Shown piece after piece: positions 1 through 7,301 of a DNA stretch of 64,000 bases. Origin of the DNA: Novosphingobium sp. ERN07 (GTDB lineage Bacteria; Pseudomonadota; Alphaproteobacteria; Sphingomonadales; Sphingomonadaceae); assembly GCF_012641335.1 (NCBI RefSeq), contig NZ_JABAID010000002.1, forward strand, positions 1 to 64,000, in the 5' to 3' direction. The notes beneath the pieces were generated by a model. That model was not told where the DNA came from and did not search any database. It saw nothing but the letters and a program-made list of their open reading frames with translations. A program made the translations under genes and the position numbers. Each line of letters begins with the position of its first letter. Within the stretch, counting starts at the first letter, position 1.

Positions 1-299
1 GCCTACCTGAGCGCACGCCGGACGCTCTACTTGCCGACAAAGGCTACGATGCCGACACCACCGCGCCGACCTTTCCGAGCGGAAAATCGAAGCCGTCATC
101 CTGGTCGATCAAACAGCCGCGTGAAGATCGAGCATAACCGGGTGCTCTACAAGCAGCGCAACCGGATCGAGCGCATGTTTGGCCACCTCAAGGTCAACCG
201 CGCCATCGCCACCCGATACGACCAACTGGCCAATAGCTTCCTCGGCATGGTTCATATCGCTACCGCCAGATACTGGCTCAAATTTGTCCACGCGGCCTA
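1..299 (+). pseudogene. Degenerate IS5-type transposase, 3' end
   Basis: This is the C-terminal end of a DDE transposase of the IS5 kind, cut by the left window edge. One frame carries LADKGYDAD, typical of the second catalytic Asp region. A second frame reads RADLSERKIEAVI. A third, from about position 103, carries the closing motif YKQRNRIERMFGHLK with the catalytic Glu, followed by IATRYDQLANSFL. At least two frameshifts separate these blocks, so no functional protein can be made. No terminal inverted repeat could be recognised after the TAG stop at 297-299. It is read as an old, immobile remnant. Confidence 0.8.
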
Positions 300-305
300 G
301 CTTGG

Positions 306-932
306 CTAACGCAGCAGTCCTTGAAGCAACGTGCGGATCTGCGCGGGTGTCTGGTTGCTGGTGACTTCGAGGTAACCAATGCCTGCGCGCCGCAGCGCTT
401 CTTTCTTGATGGCATCACGCGCAGCGGTTTCAGTGCTGAGGTGGTGGCCGCTGCCTTGGAATTCTATGGCGTGGATTGGACGAAATTCCTGATCAACAAT
501 AAGCAAATCAACCCGTTTTGCATTGATGGCCCAGAACGCCTCCTTGTCCTCGCTCGCAAGAATCTCGCCAAGTGACACTTGGCCCATCGCACGCCAATCA
601 GGTCTGGCGTCGGCAACGGCTCTGTCGACGACGGCTAGCAGGCGCTTCTCGGACTGGTTGAGCAGTGGACGCGCTTTGAAGTTTGCTTCCATGACACGGC
701 GTAGTTGATCGCTAGCAGTTTCTGTCTGTGTCCTCGCTTTTGGGGCAGTGTCAGGGCTTTGCTGGCGACCTTTCCGTCCTGTGCTGTTCCGACTGCGCCA
801 GAATGCACGTCGTTCTGCGCGCTTGAGATTCTCTGAAAAGCGCTCGACCGCAATTCCTATTACCGCACCGATAGCCAACAGGATTGCGAGAAGGTGGGGT
901 TTTCCAATCAGATCGACGATTTCTTGAGGCAT
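306..932 (-). CDS. Membrane-anchored DUF2726 domain protein
   Basis: A 208-residue protein of unknown role. Residues 10-30 form one hydrophobic segment (LLAILLAIGAVIGIAVE), followed by a basic stretch. Residues 90-205 form a DUF2726 domain with LLNQSEKRLL near its start, then a core ending in VDLLIVDQEFRPIHAIEFQG. This domain belongs to the restriction-endonuclease-like fold and often keeps D/E-x-K-type residues; here DLLIVD and AIEFQG would be the candidates. Nuclease activity is an inference, not seen. It ends seven bases from the transposase remnant, converging on it, and reads away from the lipoprotein gene at 1082. Confidence 0.75.
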   Translation of the reverse strand: MPQEIVDLIGKPHLLAILLAIGAVIGIAVERFSENLKRAERRAFWRSRNSTGRKGRQQSPDTAPKARTQTETASDQLRRVMEANFKARPLLNQSEKRLLAVVDRAVADARPDWRAMGQVSLGEILASEDKEAFWAINAKRVDLLIVDQEFRPIHAIEFQGSGHHLSTETAARDAIKKEALRRAGIGYLEVTSNQTPAQIRTLLQGLLR

Positions 933-1081
933 GTGGGGTGGAGTATAGTAGATATCTCAACGAATTCTTATGTCGCGACGCCTTCGTTTCAAAAAGGGGA
1001 ACCTTTGCTGTCCTCTGTCCATTGCTCTGGCAATCGGGTGCCATTTTCGTGCCCGCCATCCAACGCATTGGAGAAAGTGCG

Positions 1082-1555
1082 ATGAACAAGGTTCTGATGA
1101 TTTCAGCGCTGGCTGCCGCTACGATGACGGCTGCCTGCACCAGCAACGGATATTATGATCGCCCGGGCTATGCCGATGGTTCCGGTGACTGGGGTTATTA
1201 CGACCGCGGCTATTATGATCGTTATGGACGTTACGATTACAACAACCCTGACCCGCGCTACGGCGGCTACTATGCTGACCGATATTATCGCAACAACGCA
1301 CGATATCGGGAGCGGCAGCTTTCGAACGATGACCGCGTGTATCGTGGACGCGATGGCCGTTACTATTGCCGCCGCTCCGATGGATCGACCGGGTTGATCA
1401 TCGGGGGCTTGGGTGGTGCGGCAGCAGGTGCTGTCATAGCGCAGGGTGACAGCAAGCCGCTGGGTGCGATCATCGGCGCCATCGGCGGCGCTGCCGTGGG
1501 CGCTGCCATAGACAGCGGCAATCGCAACAATCGAAATGGGGTTCGGTGCCGCTAA
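1082..1555 (+). CDS. Glycine-zipper lipoprotein
   Basis: A 157-residue predicted outer-membrane lipoprotein. The N-terminus MNKVLMISALAAATMTAAC is a lipoprotein signal with the lipid-bearing Cys at residue 19. A Tyr/Arg/Gly/Asp-rich low-complexity stretch (about residues 22-95, many YYD and RYG units) follows. Then comes a glycine-zipper membrane segment (GLIIGGLGGAAAGAVIA, then GAIIGAIGGAAVGAAID) of the 2TM kind found in small envelope-stress proteins. An upstream in-frame extension exists, but ATG 1082 gives the intact signal peptide and has a GGAGAAAGTGCG ribosome site. It converges on the small gene at 1606-1740, with a shared terminator between them. Confidence 0.85.
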   Translation: MNKVLMISALAAATMTAACTSNGYYDRPGYADGSGDWGYYDRGYYDRYGRYDYNNPDPRYGGYYADRYYRNNARYRERQLSNDDRVYRGRDGRYYCRRSDGSTGLIIGGLGGAAAGAVIAQGDSKPLGAIIGAIGGAAVGAAIDSGNRNNRNGVRCR

Positions 1556-1576
1556 GGAACCTCAAACGCGGTGGCG

Positions 1577-1600
1577 GGGTGGGCCAAAGTCGGCCCACCC
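1577..1600. terminator. Bidirectional hairpin between convergent genes
   Basis: A perfect 9-bp inverted repeat, GGGTGGGCC (1577-1585) and GGCCCACCC (1592-1600), with a 6-base loop. It lies between the stop of the glycine-zipper lipoprotein and the stop of the 44-residue gene on the other strand. There is no clear T-run, so efficiency is uncertain. Confidence 0.5.
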
Positions 1601-1605
1601 ACCCG

Positions 1606-1740
1606 TCAGGTGTTTCTGATATTATCCAGCCCCGCAACTACGCCGGGCTTTACTGAAGGATTGGAAGCATTCAGCTTCTTGGGCTTTTCGGCCTTGGGTT
1701 TGCGAACCTCCCGGCTCGACTTCTTTTGGCTCTTCGCCAT
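1606..1740 (-). CDS. 44-residue lysine-rich small protein
   Basis: A very short gene, MAKSQKKSSREVRKPKAEKP onward, ending in NIRNT. It is strongly basic at the N-terminal half (K/R in about one of three residues) and has no membrane segment or Cys. The evidence for a real gene is an AAGGAGA ribosome site six bases before the ATG and the terminator hairpin directly after the stop. Similar short MAKSQKxSxREx proteins are, from memory, common in alphaproteobacteria and unnamed. Nucleic-acid or ribosome association is only a guess from charge. Confidence 0.75.
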   Translation of the reverse strand: MAKSQKKSSREVRKPKAEKPKKLNASNPSVKPGVVAGLDNIRNT

Positions 1741-1803
1741 TATCGTTCTCCTTGGGGCTGATGCCCTGACACAGCCTAGGCCGTTTGCCGCAAATAGCGA
1801 ACA

Positions 1804-2274
1804 TTAACGCAGCAGGCGTGTCAGCACTTCATCCAGTGCCGAAAGAAAACGAGAACGATCAGCCTTGGAGAACGGCGCCGACCCCCCAACGATATCTCCA
1901 CCTGCGCGCAAATCGACCATGATTGCGCGAGTGGCGATCTGTGCTCCGATGGAGCTTGTGGTGAATGGCCTGCCGGCCGAAGAGAGCACGCTGGCACCTG
2001 CTTTCAGGCAACGGTCGGCCAGTAGAATGTCAGCGGTGATCACAACGGATTTCGCGTTGGCTGCTTCTGCGATCCAGTCATCGGCGGCGTCGAATCCGTC
2101 GTTCACCACCACCCGCCGAACCAATGGATGCACAGGCACACGAAATGGCGAATTGCTGACTATGGTCACCGGCACGTTTCGACGGAAGGCGACCTTGTAG
2201 ATTTCCTCTTTCACCGGGCAGGCATCGCCGTCGACAAGAATGACGGGATTGGCGGCTGCGGTGGTGTCGGTCAT
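1804..2274 (-). CDS. yaiI: UPF0178 / YaiI-family protein
   Basis: A 156-residue member of the YaiI/YqxD (DUF188, PIN-like fold) family. Family motifs seen are ILVDGDACPVK near the start, VVNDGFDAADDWI, VITADILLADRC and the closing GGSAPFSKADRSRFLSALDEVL. Acidic residues in VDGDACP and TADILLAD line up with the PIN-like active site, so a nuclease-type role is possible but unproven in the family. The open frame continues 93 codons further upstream into the cspA leader. ATG 2274 is preferred because the conserved domain starts nine residues after it. It is divergent from the cold-shock gene. Confidence 0.85.
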   Translation of the reverse strand: MTDTTAAANPVILVDGDACPVKEEIYKVAFRRNVPVTIVSNSPFRVPVHPLVRRVVVNDGFDAADDWIAEAANAKSVVITADILLADRCLKAGASVLSSAGRPFTTSSIGAQIATRAIMVDLRAGGDIVGGSAPFSKADRSRFLSALDEVLTRLLR

Positions 2275-2521
2275 GCCGCGCCATAGCGCCTGATCGCGTT
2301 CCGCGCCACTGGATGCCGAATACGTTCGCCAAAACCCGTCTGACCTGCTACCCGGCCGTTGCTGACGTCGAATTTTGCGACGGACTTCGGCATTGACTTC
2401 CGCCTTGGCGTTTCGGCGCTCTCGCGGCTTTTGACGACGATTTCCTTTCAATTGACGATTTTGACGCACGACCCGTCTGCATTTCTGCGGGCGGCAACCA
2501 TCGTTCTTGAAAGGAACTCTC

Positions 2522-2728
2522 ATGCCCGTAGGCACCGTAAAATTCTTCAACACCGAAAAAGGCTATGGCTTCATTCAGCCTGACAATGGCGGCGCTGACA
2601 GCTTTGTCCATATCTCGGCCGTGCAGGCCGCCGGTATGGCGTCGCTCGATAAGGACCAGCGCCTTAGCTACGAAGTTGAAACCGGCCGTAACGGCAAGGC
2701 TTCGGCGGTCAATCTCGCTTCGGCCTGA
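2522..2728 (+). CDS. cspA: Cold-shock domain protein
   Basis: A 68-residue single cold-shock (OB-fold) domain protein that binds single-stranded RNA/DNA and loosens RNA structure. The RNP1 motif KGYGFIQ and RNP2-like SFVHIS are intact, and the start MPVGTVKFFNTEKGYGFI is canonical. ATG 2522 follows an AAGGAA ribosome site. The 247-base gap upstream, shared with the divergent yaiI, is long enough for the structured leader usual in cold-shock genes. A 22-base palindrome follows the stop. Which Csp paralogue this is cannot be told from the window. Confidence 0.93.
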   Translation: MPVGTVKFFNTEKGYGFIQPDNGGADSFVHISAVQAAGMASLDKDQRLSYEVETGRNGKASAVNLASA

Positions 2729-2748
2729 TTGCAGGGCCCTGAGGCGCA

Positions 2749-2770
2749 GCGGCCCTTTGCAAAGGGCCGC
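2749..2770 (+). terminator. Terminator palindrome after the cold-shock gene
   Basis: A perfect 22-base palindrome (GCGGCCCTTT, then GCAAAGGGCCGC) starting 20 bases after the cspA stop. It can form a tight GC-rich hairpin. There is no T-run after it. Confidence 0.55.
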
Positions 2771-2790
2771 CATCCTGCCATTGCGCGGTG

Positions 2791-3186
2791 ATGGTATCCG
2801 CCTCTGAAGCTGAATTGCAGGTCCGCTTTCGCCGTGCTGCGTACAATCGCGCACTGGCAGAAGCGGACCTTGCTGCGATTGCGCCACTGCTTTCCCCTGA
2901 TGTCGTGCTTGTAACCGGGACCGATAGCGCGTTGATCGCCGGGCGCAAGGCGCAACTCGCTGCATGGAAGCGCGAGTTTTCCGCTTTGCCGCGCACGATC
3001 TATGTGCGCACGACGCAGAGCGTCATCGCGTCTCCGGTCGAGCCGATCGTGATGGAGCACGGCAATTGGCAGGGGGCGGTTCAGGGATCAGGTAGCGTAA
3101 TCGCTTCCGGCACGTATGCCGCAAAGTGGCGGCATTTCTCGCCGGGGTGGATGCTGGTTGCCGAGATTTTCGTCACCTTGGGGTAG
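2791..3186 (+). CDS. SnoaL/DUF4440-like NTF2-fold protein
   Basis: A 131-residue protein with the layout of the NTF2-like fold (DUF4440/SnoaL superfamily). It has an N-terminal helix with the usual YNRALAEADLAAIAPLLSPDVVLV pattern and a central strand (PIVMEHGNWQGAV). It ends with a repeated-strand part, GTYAAKWRHFSPGWMLVAEIFVTLG. Such proteins bind or isomerise small molecules, and no catalytic set can be assigned here. A GTG at 2788 directly before ATG 2791 could also start it, and no good ribosome site is visible. It stands alone between the cspA terminator and the next gene. Confidence 0.7.
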   Translation: MVSASEAELQVRFRRAAYNRALAEADLAAIAPLLSPDVVLVTGTDSALIAGRKAQLAAWKREFSALPRTIYVRTTQSVIASPVEPIVMEHGNWQGAVQGSGSVIASGTYAAKWRHFSPGWMLVAEIFVTLG

Positions 3187-3245
3187 GTGATTCTCCGGAC
3201 GGCTCGGTTTCATCGGTATTGACCATGACGGGCGAGGATCGGCTC

Positions 3246-3632
3246 ATGCTTATCCGGCCCCAGACATCGCAAACGCTGACGCAATGCTGGTACACGCGCG
3301 TTCATCATCCTGGTCCGAGGAAGACGCGGGGCGAGGGCGGAGTTCTACTTTCGGTCTGTCGCCATTGTCATCGCGCGATCAGATCGCACGGGGGCAAGGC
3401 TTGGACATTGGCCGATGGCGTCGACCTAGACGAACTCGCAAATAACTCCGGTATTCGCTATATCTGCGTGACAAGCGTTGCCGATGGCATGGTCATCGCG
3501 CGCTATATGATCGACCGAAATGCCAGCGATGCAGCGGTGAAAGCCCGCCTTGAAGACGTTATGGCAACGCATGATGCCAAGACGCCGGGTTCTGGGTTGG
3601 ATGTGAGGTTGATGGGCGGACCGAAAGGTTGA
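3246..3632 (+). CDS. Conserved-looking hypothetical protein
   Basis: A protein of about 128 residues that I do not recognise. The N-terminal part has polar and His residues (CWYTRVHHPGPRKTRG), then VCRHCHRAI, a possible half metal site with two Cys and two His. The C-terminal part looks like a compact alpha/beta unit (IRYICVTSVADGMVIARYMIDRN). The start is uncertain. ATG 3246 has a GAGGA ribosome site seven bases upstream, while ATG 3225 would add seven residues. A strong terminator follows within four bases of the stop, supporting a real transcript end. Confidence 0.6.
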   Translation: MLIRPQTSQTLTQCWYTRVHHPGPRKTRGEGGVLLSVCRHCHRAIRSHGGKAWTLADGVDLDELANNSGIRYICVTSVADGMVIARYMIDRNASDAAVKARLEDVMATHDAKTPGSGLDVRLMGGPKG

Positions 3633-3635
3633 ATC

Positions 3636-3674
3636 AAAAAAGGGCGCAACCGCATCCGGTAGCGCCCTTTTTTT
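3636..3674. terminator. Strong intrinsic terminator
   Basis: AAAAAAGGGCGC (3636-3647) pairs with GCGCCCTTTTTT (3662-3673), with a further inner ACCG/CGGT stem in the loop and a seven-T tract. The A-run on one side and T-run on the other make it able to work in both directions. Confidence 0.85.
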
Positions 3675-3709
3675 GTTACCGGCTCAGCCTTTTTTTGTTA
3701 CCGGCTCAG
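3666..3709. repeat. Exact 22-bp tandem duplication
   Basis: Two identical adjacent copies, 3666-3687 and 3688-3709, of a unit that starts CCTTTTTTT and ends GTTACCGGCTCAG. The first copy contains the T-tract of the terminator, so the duplication gives a second T-tract without a second stem. It looks like a recent slippage or duplication event. Confidence 0.85.
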
Positions 3710-3781
3710 CAATGTGCTGGCGCGGCTGACGGGTTTGGCGAGGCTCGCCAAGCGGCGAGGCATTCCCGTGTTGCCCGGCAG

Positions 3782-4069
3782 TCAATCGTTGGCAGCAGCC
3801 TTGCTGGCGATGGGCTTTACGTCCTTCACGTCGAAGGTGACCGGACGACCGTTGAAGCGACCAGTAACAGTGCGCTTGGTAACCTTCAGTTCGAAGGGCA
3901 CCTTTCCGGCATAGGCCGAACCCTTGAGAACCTTGACGTCACCCTGCTGTTCGGCGGTGTAGTCGTACTTCACGCCCTGATAGGTGAACGAACCAGCTTC
4001 CGGCTCTGCAGCAAGGGCAGGAGCGGCAACGAGGACGGCAGCGGCGAGAGCGATCGAAGTCTTCAACAT
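3782..4069 (-). CDS. Small periplasmic protein with signal peptide
   Basis: A 95-residue exported protein. MLKTSIALAAAVLVAAPALAA is a clear Sec signal peptide with cleavage after ALA (about residue 20). The mature part is about 75 residues: a short repeated strand-like pattern (SFTYQGVKYDYTAEQQ, then VPFELKVTKRTVTGRFNG and VTFDVKDVKP) that ends in KAAAND. No Cys, so no disulfide. The ATG has an AGGAGA ribosome site and a candidate promoter sits about 90 bases upstream. Function unknown. Similar short beta-rich periplasmic proteins are common and unnamed in sphingomonads. Confidence 0.8.
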   Translation of the reverse strand: MLKTSIALAAAVLVAAPALAAEPEAGSFTYQGVKYDYTAEQQGDVKVLKGSAYAGKVPFELKVTKRTVTGRFNGRPVTFDVKDVKPIASKAAAND

Positions 4070-4157
4070 GGTAATGTCTCCTGAAAGATAAGGAAAGATT
4101 ACCTTCAGCACCCTTATCTTGTTGCGTTGCAGCATACGTTTTGTGTGCGGCGCCGCA

Positions 4158-4187
4158 ATTGTATTTCCCAGAACAATAGTTGCACAA
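4158..4187 (-). promoter_or_regulatory. Candidate sigma-70-type promoter
   Basis: On the minus strand TTGTGC (4187-4182) and TACAAT (4163-4158) are separated by 18 bases. They sit in the AT-rich stretch upstream of the small periplasmic protein gene, whose start is at 4069. The rest of the 246-base gap between the two minus-strand genes shows nothing else I can name. Confidence 0.4.
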
Positions 4188-4315
4188 TATGCAATTTATA
4201 TGAAAATCACTTAAAATCAGTGTCTTGATTAAATATAGCGCTAGACCAAATGCGCGAACTTACGTATGCGGGGCAGCCAGTGGCGACATTCGGCTGCCTG
4301 CCCGATCCGCATATT

Positions 4316-4621
4316 TCAGCGCTTGCGCACAAATTCTGCTCGTAAGACCAAGCCCTTGATGCCGGGGTACTTGCAGTCGATCTCTTGTGAATCGCCGGTA
4401 AGCCGGATCGATTTGATCAGCGTGCCCTGCTTCAGCGTCTGGCCAGCGCCTTTGACCTCAAGATCCTTGATGAGTGTCACCTGATCGCCATCGGCCAGAA
4501 GATTGCCCACTGCATCCCGTACTTCGACCGTGTTGGCCGCAGCCTGCTTTGCCGCCAGTTCGGACGCGGGCATCCATTCGCCGCTGTCCTCGTCATAGAC
4601 ATAGTCTTCGTTGTCACTCAT
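4316..4621 (-). CDS. PhnA-domain protein lacking the zinc ribbon
   Basis: A 101-residue protein whose C-terminal two thirds match the PhnA (YjdM) domain: EVRDAVGNLLADGDQVTLIKDLEVKG, then KQGTLIKSIRLTG and IDCKYPGIKGLVLRAEFVRK. The family is named after alkylphosphonate operons but has no proven phosphonate role. E. coli PhnA has an N-terminal zinc ribbon with CPxC pairs. Here that part is replaced by MSDNEDYVYDEDSGEWMPAS, acidic and without cysteines, so zinc binding is lost. A strong GGAGGAAATC ribosome site precedes the ATG. The next gene at 4694 diverges. Confidence 0.85.
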   Translation of the reverse strand: MSDNEDYVYDEDSGEWMPASELAAKQAAANTVEVRDAVGNLLADGDQVTLIKDLEVKGAGQTLKQGTLIKSIRLTGDSQEIDCKYPGIKGLVLRAEFVRKR

Positions 4622-4693
4622 GATTTCCTCCTCTGTCTGACGGCGCGGTGGCACGTCGGACGCCGGAAAGCCAGCAAAACGGGAAGGGCGTGC

Positions 4694-5296
4694 ATGGATC
4701 GGACGGTTATCAGGCTGGGAAGCACCGACGCAGCGCTCGCGACCATCACGCTGGCGGCGGCATTCAGCAATGACCCGGCGATGGCGTGGATGTTTCCCGA
4801 CCAGCGCGTGCGCGAAAAGCGGTTGCCGGGACTGATGCGGTGGATGTTCGAGGATCATCTGCGGCATGGCATGGTGTTGGGCACGCCGGGTTGCGAGGCG
4901 GTCACACTGTGGCGTCCGCCGGGGGCGGTGCATGATCACGCAGCGCTTACGCCTCCTGCGCTTGTCCGCTTCGTTGGCCTGCTGGGCACGGCTGTCTTGC
5001 GGGCCGAGAAGCTGGATCGCACGATCGGCAGGCATTTGCCCAAAGGAGAGCAGCAGTTCTATCTGCGCATGGCGGCGGTCAGGCCGGATTGCCAAGGGCA
5101 GGGCTTGGGCGGGGCACTGATCCGTGCGGGGCTGGCTGAGTCCGATCAGGCCGGGCTTCCATCAGTGCTGGAAACCGCGACGGAGAGCAATGTCGGCCTC
5201 TATCGTGCGCTTGGCTTCGAACTGATCGAGGACTGGCGGGTGGGGCAGAGCGGGCCGCGTTTCTGGACGATGACGCGGCCAGTTGCGGTCAAATGA
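4694..5296 (+). CDS. GNAT-family N-acetyltransferase
   Basis: A 200-residue acyl-CoA-dependent N-acetyltransferase of the GNAT fold. The CoA-binding signature VRPDCQGQGLGGALI (R/QxxGxG/A) is at about residues 133-148, followed by helix and PSVLETATESNVGLYRALGFELIEDW. That is the usual motif B with LYRALGF. The N-terminal half is a typical but non-conserved substrate region. The substrate (small amine, antibiotic or protein) is unknown. The gene ends eight bases inside the 3' end of the convergent TauE-type gene, which is compact but not odd. Confidence 0.85.
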   Translation: MDRTVIRLGSTDAALATITLAAAFSNDPAMAWMFPDQRVREKRLPGLMRWMFEDHLRHGMVLGTPGCEAVTLWRPPGAVHDHAALTPPALVRFVGLLGTAVLRAEKLDRTIGRHLPKGEQQFYLRMAAVRPDCQGQGLGGALIRAGLAESDQAGLPSVLETATESNVGLYRALGFELIEDWRVGQSGPRFWTMTRPVAVK

Positions 5297-6041
5297 AAGC
5301 GGCGTAGATCAGCCGCGCGCCCAGCATGACCATCAGCAGGTATATGATGGTGTAGAACCGCTCAGGTTTCAGCACTTTGACCACGCGCACCGAAAGGATC
5401 GTCGTGCCGATGGCCAGCGGCACGAGCAGGGCGGCGGCAGCCATCACATCGTGCGTGAAGGCTCCCAGCGCCAGATAGCTGGGCACTTTGAGCCAGTTGA
5501 TCGCGGCAAAGAGGATGGAATTCGTGCCGGCATAGCTCAGATGCGGCAATTTGCGCGGGGTGACCCACATCTGGAACGGTGGGCCGCCCGCGTGCGCGAC
5601 TTGGCTGGTGAAGCCGGTCGCCATGCCGAACAGAGCGCCGACCCAGCCCGGCGATGTCGATGCGGCAGCAACGCACCCGCCACGCTCAATCCACAGGCGA
5701 TAGAAACCGAACGCCAGCGTGATCGCGCCAAGCACGCCCATCAGCGTCTTTTCATCGATGCTGGCTGCCATAGCCCAACCGATGCCGATGCCGACAATGG
5801 CACCTGGCAACATCCAGCCGACGATCCATTTGTCCCACGTGTGGCGGAAGGACCATACGCTCACCACATCCTGCACGATCAGGATCGGCAGAAGGATTGC
5901 CGCGGCTGTGGATGGGGGCAGGGCAAGGGCCACCACCGGCGTCCCCAACGCGCCAAGGCCGGAAAAACCGCCTTTGGCCATGCCGACAAGAACGACGCCA
6001 GCCACGCAGGTCAGTAGGGTCATGGGATCGGACAGCAGCAC
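5289..6041 (-). CDS. TauE/SafE (TSUP) family membrane exporter
   Basis: A membrane protein of about 250 residues with eight or so hydrophobic segments and the family's N-terminal motif GVVLVGMAKGGFSGLGALG. The second repeat VGALFGMATGFTSQVAHAGGPPFQMW is also present. The family moves sulfite, sulfonates or related anions across the inner membrane; the substrate here is unknown. GTG 6041 follows an AGAAGGCGG site, and ATG 6023 is the alternative. It is the last gene of a minus-strand run with the DoxX-like and DUF985 genes, five bases after the former. A redox/sulfur theme with DoxX is plausible but inferred. Confidence 0.85.
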   Translation of the reverse strand: MLLSDPMTLLTCVAGVVLVGMAKGGFSGLGALGTPVVALALPPSTAAAILLPILIVQDVVSVWSFRHTWDKWIVGWMLPGAIVGIGIGWAMAASIDEKTLMGVLGAITLAFGFYRLWIERGGCVAAASTSPGWVGALFGMATGFTSQVAHAGGPPFQMWVTPRKLPHLSYAGTNSILFAAINWLKVPSYLALGAFTHDVMAAAALLVPLAIGTTILSVRVVKVLKPERFYTIIYLLMVMLGARLIYAAFI

Positions 6042-6046
6042 TGTGC

Positions 6047-6451
6047 CTAGCCCGCCTTCTGGCGCATCGGCCAATCTGTCACACAGCCACACCACAGCGC
6101 CAGCCACACCAGCAATGGCTGCAAGAACATGCGCGGCACATGATAGGCAAGGCCAAGGCCGCCGTCAGGCCGCGTCATGTCTATGATGAAATGGTTGATG
6201 TTGGCCGGGAAGACGCAGACCGCATATAGCGCCAGCCCAATCGCCGCCGCACGGCGCAGTGGCATCGAAAGAGACTGTAAAAGCCCCACAGCGCCAAGAA
6301 TTTCGGCAATGCCGGTCCAGAACACCACGCTTTCAGGGAAGGGAACCCATGCGGGCATGATGGTTAGAAACGGGGCGGGTTTGGCCAGATGGATCAGGCC
6401 TGCGGCAAGATAAAACAGCGCCAGAATTGCGCGCGCTATCTGGCGGATCAT
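6047..6451 (-). CDS. DoxX-like small membrane protein
   Basis: A 134-residue inner-membrane protein with four hydrophobic segments (ALFYLAAGLIHLAKPAPF, VVFWTGIAEILGAVGLL, AAAIGLALYAVCVFPANINHF, MFLQPLLVWLALW). The order and the HLAKPAPFLTIMPAWVPFP loop fit the DoxX/MauE-like family, whose members are tied to redox or electron transfer but are mostly uncharacterised. The ATG overlaps the stop of the upstream DUF985 gene by four bases (ATGA), so the two are probably translationally coupled. Confidence 0.8.
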   Translation of the reverse strand: MIRQIARAILALFYLAAGLIHLAKPAPFLTIMPAWVPFPESVVFWTGIAEILGAVGLLQSLSMPLRRAAAIGLALYAVCVFPANINHFIIDMTRPDGGLGLAYHVPRMFLQPLLVWLALWCGCVTDWPMRQKAG

Positions 6452-6885
6452 GCGCCGGGACTCCATCCGGGCGGTGCGAGGGTGAATCCTGCAAAATCGA
6501 AGCCGGGCGCCACGATACAGGACACCAGCGCATAGCCATGCTGCTCGTTCAATACCGAAGCAGCTTGCCATTGGCCGGTGGGAACAACGCCTTGAAGCTG
6601 ATGGCGGGCGGTATGGTCGGGGCCAAGAGTGCACGAAACCGGTGATGCGGCATCATCCGCGGCGATTTCCAGCAAGAGCGGATCACCGCCCTGCCATATC
6701 CAGATCTCGTCCGCGTCAACAGTGTGCCAGTGTGAGCGATCTTGCGCGCGCAACAGGAAGACTATTGCCGTGCTGGCTGAGCGTTCGCCATCTTGCGCGG
6801 GTGCGCGCCACGTTTCGCGAAAAAAACCGCCCTCTGGATGCGGCAAAAGGCCAAGCTGGTCGATGAGATCCTGTGCGGTGGGCAT
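6448..6885 (-). CDS. DUF985 cupin-family protein
   Basis: A 145-residue single-domain cupin of the DUF985 (cupin_5) family. Motifs are LIDQLGLLPHPEGGFFRETWR at the start, then FLLRAQDRSHWHTVDADEIWIWQGGDPL (metal-type His in SHWH). The closing part is VPTGQWQAASVLNEQHGYALVSCIVAPGFDFAGF. The family binds sugars or small ligands in solved members, with no agreed function. The start is unsure. GTG 6924 would overlap the upstream stop by four bases (GTGA) and add 13 residues; ATG 6885 matches the usual family start. Confidence 0.82.
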   Translation of the reverse strand: MPTAQDLIDQLGLLPHPEGGFFRETWRAPAQDGERSASTAIVFLLRAQDRSHWHTVDADEIWIWQGGDPLLLEIAADDAASPVSCTLGPDHTARHQLQGVVPTGQWQAASVLNEQHGYALVSCIVAPGFDFAGFTLAPPGWSPGA

Positions 6886-6920
6886 GATCGTGGTGTTGCC
6901 GGGGCAGGAAAGCCTGTCAA

Positions 6921-7274
6921 TCACCAGATCGCCGGTTCAAGGCATAAGGTGTGGTATGGCACCTTGGTCCAGCCAAGTTGCGCGATAACATCATTGCTTT
7001 CTCGCGCGGTGCGATTGTCTGCGAGCGACCATGTGACGTGCCACACCTTGCCATCGGGCCGCGCGGTTGAACCATCAATCGCCACAATCATCGCTTCTAC
7101 GCCCAGCCCGTCATCGGCGCGCCCGACAATCTTTGCATCGGCAACACGTTCAGGCGAAACCGTGCCGCTGATCGATAGCGTGACGTGATCAGCGATCGTG
7201 CGCGCATACTTGGGTGGCATGGTAGCAATGAGGGCGTCGCGGCATTCGCGCGTGAGTTTCCAACCGACCGTCAT
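6921..7274 (-). CDS. Hypothetical protein with two HxT motifs
   Basis: A 117-residue protein I cannot assign by name. It contains HVTLSI (about residue 30) and HVTWSL (about residue 79), each in a predicted strand. Paired H-x-T/S motifs are the signature of 2H phosphoesterases such as RNA 2',3'-cyclic phosphodiesterases, but the chain is shorter and the motifs closer than in that family. The N-terminal RECRDALIATMPPKYARTIADHVTL and the basic, Trp-containing C-terminal half fit a small cytosolic enzyme. It is co-directional with DUF985 downstream and with the 52-residue membrane protein upstream (27-base gap). Confidence 0.6.
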   Translation of the reverse strand: MTVGWKLTRECRDALIATMPPKYARTIADHVTLSISGTVSPERVADAKIVGRADDGLGVEAMIVAIDGSTARPDGKVWHVTWSLADNRTARESNDVIAQLGWTKVPYHTLCLEPAIW

Positions 7275-7301
7275 GCCCTGATGCCCCTGCTTTCCGAGGC
7301 A

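Noticed and set aside
1622-1804. A 60-codon minus-strand frame overlapping the 44-residue gene
   Set aside because: It lacks a ribosome site. The overlapping short frame at 1606-1740 has a strong one and a better protein composition.
3666-3709. Direct repeats here and at 34101 as CRISPR fragments
   Set aside because: The copies are adjacent without spacers, are only two or three in number, and no cas gene is in the window.
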